In this document: positions 43,362-45,877 of the stretch, in pieces | How positions within the stretch are numbered: the first letter of the stretch is position 1 | How the letters are laid out: every line of letters starts with the position of its first letter | Origin: Streptomyces adustus | GTDB lineage: Bacteria > Actinomycetota > Actinomycetes > Streptomycetales > Streptomycetaceae | Assembly: GCF_009377175.1 (NCBI RefSeq) | Contig: NZ_VJZD01000050.1 | Location: 1-45,877, forward strand | DNA: 45,877 nt | Direction of reading: 5' to 3' | Program-made: the position numbers and the translations under genes | The notes under the pieces: generated by a model | The model's input: only the letters and a program-made list of their open reading frames with translations | What the model was told of the DNA's origin: nothing | The model's database searches: none

Positions 43362-44282
43362 GTGAGCCGACCATTGCCGACACCGATCGTCGAGCGGCAG
43401 AACGACGAGGAGATGCTGACCATCCTGCGCGCCGGTGAGTCCTCGCACGCACGCGCCCAGAAACTCGCCGCCCTGCACGTCCTCGTGTCCGTGGTGCTCG
43501 CCGCGGGAGCCGTGCTCGCCGTCCTCGTCCCGGCCCTCCAGCCGACGCTCACGGCCGGCGGTTTCCTGTGGGCTCTCGTGTACGCCGCCGCGGCCGGCGC
43601 ATGGACGGAGAACGAGTTCCGCAGGGCCGCGCGCCTGCAGGAACTGTTCGACACCCGGCTCTACGGCCTGCCGTGGAACGAGATGCTCGCGGGCGACGTG
43701 CCGTCCGCCGACGAAACGAGCCGACTGGCGCGGCGTTACAAGGGGTCCGCGGAATCCCTGCGGGACTACTACGAGGTCCGTGACCTTCCCCGCCCGTTCG
43801 ACGTGCTCTCCTGCATCCTCCAGAACCTCGGCTGGGGCGCGCGGGTCCGTCGGCGGTACGCGAACACGGTGCAGGCCTGTGTCGTCCTGTGGATCGCGGC
43901 GGGCGTCGTGGTGGGTGTGACGAACCGGATGACCCTCGCCGAACTGCTCATGAACTGGTTCGTCCCCTCGCTCGGACTCCTGTTGTTCGGTGTCGACATC
44001 TACCGTGGGCAGCGCGACACGGCCGCGGTGCGGGAGCACACTCGGCAGGTGCTCCTGCGGGCCATGCGGGAGCACGCACGCTCGGGGATGCCCGCGGAAC
44101 GCGTCCCGGAGCTGATGACGCTGGCCCGCCAGGCCCAGGACGCCCTGTTGCGCACCCGCCTCACCCAGGCCCGGGTGCCCAGCAGCTTCTTCAGGAGGTT
44201 CCGGGAGCGCGACCGCGACGACTTCGCCGCTGCCATGGACGAGGTCGGTGGATGGCTGACCGCAGTCGGCCCGCAGACCTAG
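43362..44282 (+). CDS. S-4TM-family predicted pore-forming effector
   Basis: A 306-residue membrane protein with two pairs of helices (about 36-58 and 65-80; about 165-185 and 193-212) and cytoplasmic N- and C-terminal parts. The stretch RRAARLQELFDTRLYGLPWN (87-106), after helix 2, is the hallmark of the S-4TM family, which is predicted to depolarise or lyse cells in bacterial conflict systems such as CBASS. RRRYANTVQ before helix 3 also fits. GTG 43362 has AGGGGGAC upstream. It diverges from the VMAP operon across about 190 bases and ends 2 bases before the mature end of rnpB on the other strand. Confidence 0.85.
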   Translation: MSRPLPTPIVERQNDEEMLTILRAGESSHARAQKLAALHVLVSVVLAAGAVLAVLVPALQPTLTAGGFLWALVYAAAAGAWTENEFRRAARLQELFDTRLYGLPWNEMLAGDVPSADETSRLARRYKGSAESLRDYYEVRDLPRPFDVLSCILQNLGWGARVRRRYANTVQACVVLWIAAGVVVGVTNRMTLAELLMNWFVPSLGLLLFGVDIYRGQRDTAAVREHTRQVLLRAMREHARSGMPAERVPELMTLARQAQDALLRTRLTQARVPSSFFRRFRERDRDDFAAAMDEVGGWLTAVGPQT

Positions 44283-44284
44283 AG

Positions 44285-44696
44285 CGGCAGACGAGTCGGG
44301 CTGTACGCCGGGTTCTGTCACCCGGTCGCCTCGCGGCGGCCGGGGAGACGGCCATCCATCTAGGGCCGACGTTGCCGCCGGCCTCGTGCGGTCTACCCGC
44401 GGACTCGGGCGGGCAGCCCTCGAACGTCCGCGCAGAAGCACCGGGGTGCTTCCTTTTGACCTTGCTCCGGGTGGGGTTTACCTAGCTGCCCAGGTCGCCC
44501 TGGGCACTGGTGGTCTCTTACACCACCGTTTCACCCTTACCGGGGACCGAGGTCCCCGGCGGTCTGTTTTCTGTGGCACTGTCCCGCGGGTCACCCCGGG
44601 TGGCCGTTAGCCATCACCCTGCCCTGTGGAGCCCGGACGTTCCTCGGGAAGCCCCCTAGGGGGACTCCACGCGGCCGTCCGCCCGGCTCGTCTGCC
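44285..44696 (-). ncRNA. rnpB: RNase P RNA (type A)
   Basis: The catalytic RNA that matures tRNA 5' ends. On the minus strand the ends GGCAGACGAGCCGGGC and GCCCGACTCGTCTGCC pair as helix P1 and define the limits to within a few bases. Universally conserved blocks are visible: GAGGAACGTCCGGGCTCC (P3/P4 side), ACAGAAAACAGACCGCC, GGTAAGGGTGAAACGGTGG and TAGATGGATGGCC near the 3' end. Length of about 410 is normal for high-GC actinobacteria. The downstream genes on both strands abut or overlap it. Confidence 0.96.
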
Positions 44697-45585
44697 GTGT
44701 GGACCATGCTACCGGGCGCCGGTCCTTCTTCGGTCCCGCCGCCGTCGCCAGCACCGAGCCCGCCAGGATCAGCAGGAAGGCGGCCAGGACTCCGGCCGTG
44801 AGGCGCTCGTCCAGGAAGGCCGCGCCCGCCGCCACCGCGACCGCCGGGTTGACGTAGGTGATGACCGTCGACCGGGTCGGGCCGACCTCCTTGATCAGTT
44901 CCAGGAAGGCGACGAAGGCCACGGCCGTGCAGATCACGCCCAGGCCCGCCAGGGCGGCCAGGACCTCGGCCGAGGGCATGGCGGCGGGCCGGCCGGCCAC
45001 GGCGGCGGGGGCGTAGACCAGGGCCGTCAGGATCAGGCAGGGGGTGATCAGCTGGAGGGTGGGGATGTCCTTCAGGCGGCGCGCGGCTATCAGGGGGGCG
45101 GTGGCGTAGCCGATCACGGTGAGCAGCACCTCGGCCAGGGAGCGGGCGTCGCCGCCCGTCAGGTGCGGGACGGTCAGGACGCCGACGCCGGCCAGACCGA
45201 GGACGAGGCCCGCGATCCGGCGTGCGCCCAGGACCTCCGCGTCGCCGAAGAAGCGGGCCGCGATGACGCCGACGATCGGGACGCCCGCGATCAGCAGTCC
45301 GGCGGTGGAGCTCGACAGATGCCGCTCGGCGTCCGTCAGCGTGAACCACGGGCCCATGATCTCGATGCACGCGAAGGCCAGCATGGGTGCCCAGTGCGCC
45401 CGGACGGTGCGGACCAGACCGCCCTGCCGGATCGCGAACGGCAGCAGGAGCAGCGCGCCGAGCGCACAGCGCGCGAACACCACCGTGGCCGGGGAGAGGT
45501 CCTCCACCGCCACCTTGATCAACAGATAGGGGATACCCCAGACCACTCCCATCAGGGAGAACAGGAACCAGCCGCGTGCAGTCAT
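44656..45585 (-). CDS. EamA/DMT-family exporter
   Basis: A 309-residue, ten-helix drug/metabolite transporter with two EamA repeats: N-terminal GVVWGIPYLLIKVAVEDLSPATVVFARCALGALLLLP and C-terminal FVAFLELIKEVGPTRSTVITYVNPAVAVAAGAAFLDERLT. Substrate not predictable. The last 41 bases, including the stop, lie inside the 5' part of rnpB, so the short hydrophilic tail is encoded by the RNA gene. It is preceded on the same strand by an AraC-type regulator whose stop is 20 bases before the ATG, suggesting it is the regulator's target. Confidence 0.9.
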   Translation of the reverse strand: MTARGWFLFSLMGVVWGIPYLLIKVAVEDLSPATVVFARCALGALLLLPFAIRQGGLVRTVRAHWAPMLAFACIEIMGPWFTLTDAERHLSSSTAGLLIAGVPIVGVIAARFFGDAEVLGARRIAGLVLGLAGVGVLTVPHLTGGDARSLAEVLLTVIGYATAPLIAARRLKDIPTLQLITPCLILTALVYAPAAVAGRPAAMPSAEVLAALAGLGVICTAVAFVAFLELIKEVGPTRSTVITYVNPAVAVAAGAAFLDERLTAGVLAAFLLILAGSVLATAAGPKKDRRPVAWSTRQTSRADGRVESP

Positions 45586-45604
45586 ACGGCGAGTGTCGGC
45601 CCGG

Positions 45605-45877
45605 TCAGCACCGGCTGTCTTGAACGCTGTTGCGGTACGCCGCCGGGGTCACCCCCAGCACCCGGCGGAACCACCGGGTGAGGTGCGCCTGGTCGGCGAA
45701 GCCCACGAGCGGGGCGACCTCGGCCGGGCGCAGTCCGGATTCCAGCAGGCCGCGGGCGCGGGCCACCCGGTACTGGGCGAGCCAGGCGTACGGCGGCACC
45801 CCCATCGCCGTACGGAAGGCCCGTAGCAGCTGGTAGCGGGACAGGCCCAGGGCGGTGGCGAGGTCGGCGAGGGAGGG
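45605..45877 (-). CDS. AraC-family transcriptional regulator, N-terminus outside window
   Basis: The visible 90 residues are the C-terminal DNA-binding domain: first helix-turn-helix LADLATALGLSRYQLLRAFRTAMG, then PYAWLAQYRVARARGLLESGL, and the second, PAEVAPLVGFADQAHLTRWFRRVLGVTPAAYR, the AraC signature. The frame is open to the window edge. The N-terminal ligand domain is missing. Its stop lies 20 bases before the DMT exporter start, so it likely controls that gene. Confidence 0.92.
   Translation of the reverse strand, partial: PSLADLATALGLSRYQLLRAFRTAMGVPPYAWLAQYRVARARGLLESGLRPAEVAPLVGFADQAHLTRWFRRVLGVTPAAYRNSVQDSRC

Overview
The window is high-GC actinobacterial DNA, almost certainly from a Streptomyces chromosome. 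The signs are G/C-biased third positions, frequent GTG starts, GGAGG-type ribosome binding sites, many ATGA/GTGA stop-start overlaps, a conservon (cvn) operon, a bacterial DMATS prenyltransferase and an actinobacterial type-A RNase P RNA.

Layout. (1) 1-6408: iron acquisition, with the end of a haem importer (hmuU-hmuV), then a DmdR/IdeR-type iron box, then efeO-efeB-efeU and a coupled lipoprotein. (2) 6487-19400: mostly ordinary chromosomal genes: a prim-pol-domain protein, an Rsm22-like methyltransferase, a serine hydrolase, an MFS pump, a Gfo/Idh/MocA oxidoreductase, PhoD, a D,D-carboxypeptidase, a MacB-like ABC pair, DoxX and a MazG-like protein. (3) 19513-26191: an FMO gene convergent with a minus-strand run cvnA-cvnB-cvnC-cvnD-P450-DMATS. 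This suggests prenylated-tryptophan chemistry placed under a G-protein-like signalling complex. (4) 26504-31897: a rearranged stretch. It has two gene remnants (Baeyer-Villiger monooxygenase and diacylglycerol kinase) joined head to head, an intact ohr, and two near-identical copies of an MFS 3' end. The copies bracket a HTH-ImmA/PIN operon and a DUF4142 gene. (5) 32054-44282: a composite NTP-dependent conflict-type island. (6) 44285-45877: rnpB, a DMT exporter and a partial AraC regulator.

The most notable part is region 5. On the minus strand one operon with overlapping genes encodes a VMAP-like protein (EAD-like N-terminus, VMAP-C-like C-terminus), a MoxR-type AAA+ ATPase and a 1484-residue fusion of a vWA-like domain, an NB-ARC STAND ATPase and TPRs. 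Divergent from it is an S-4TM-type predicted pore-forming effector. Convergent with it are a TCAD9-like kinase-fold protein with a C-terminal EAD2-like domain, a 59-residue candidate peptide precursor and an HExxH-type (alpha-ketoglutarate-dependent class) peptide beta-hydroxylase. Together they contain the vWA, MoxR and VMAP parts of the ternary system with vWA and STAND sensor fused, plus a likely membrane effector and a peptide-modification arm. That this set works as one defence or self/non-self system is inference from domain content and gene layout.

Limits: domain names rest on motifs and family resemblance read by eye. No profile search, structure prediction or alignment was run.
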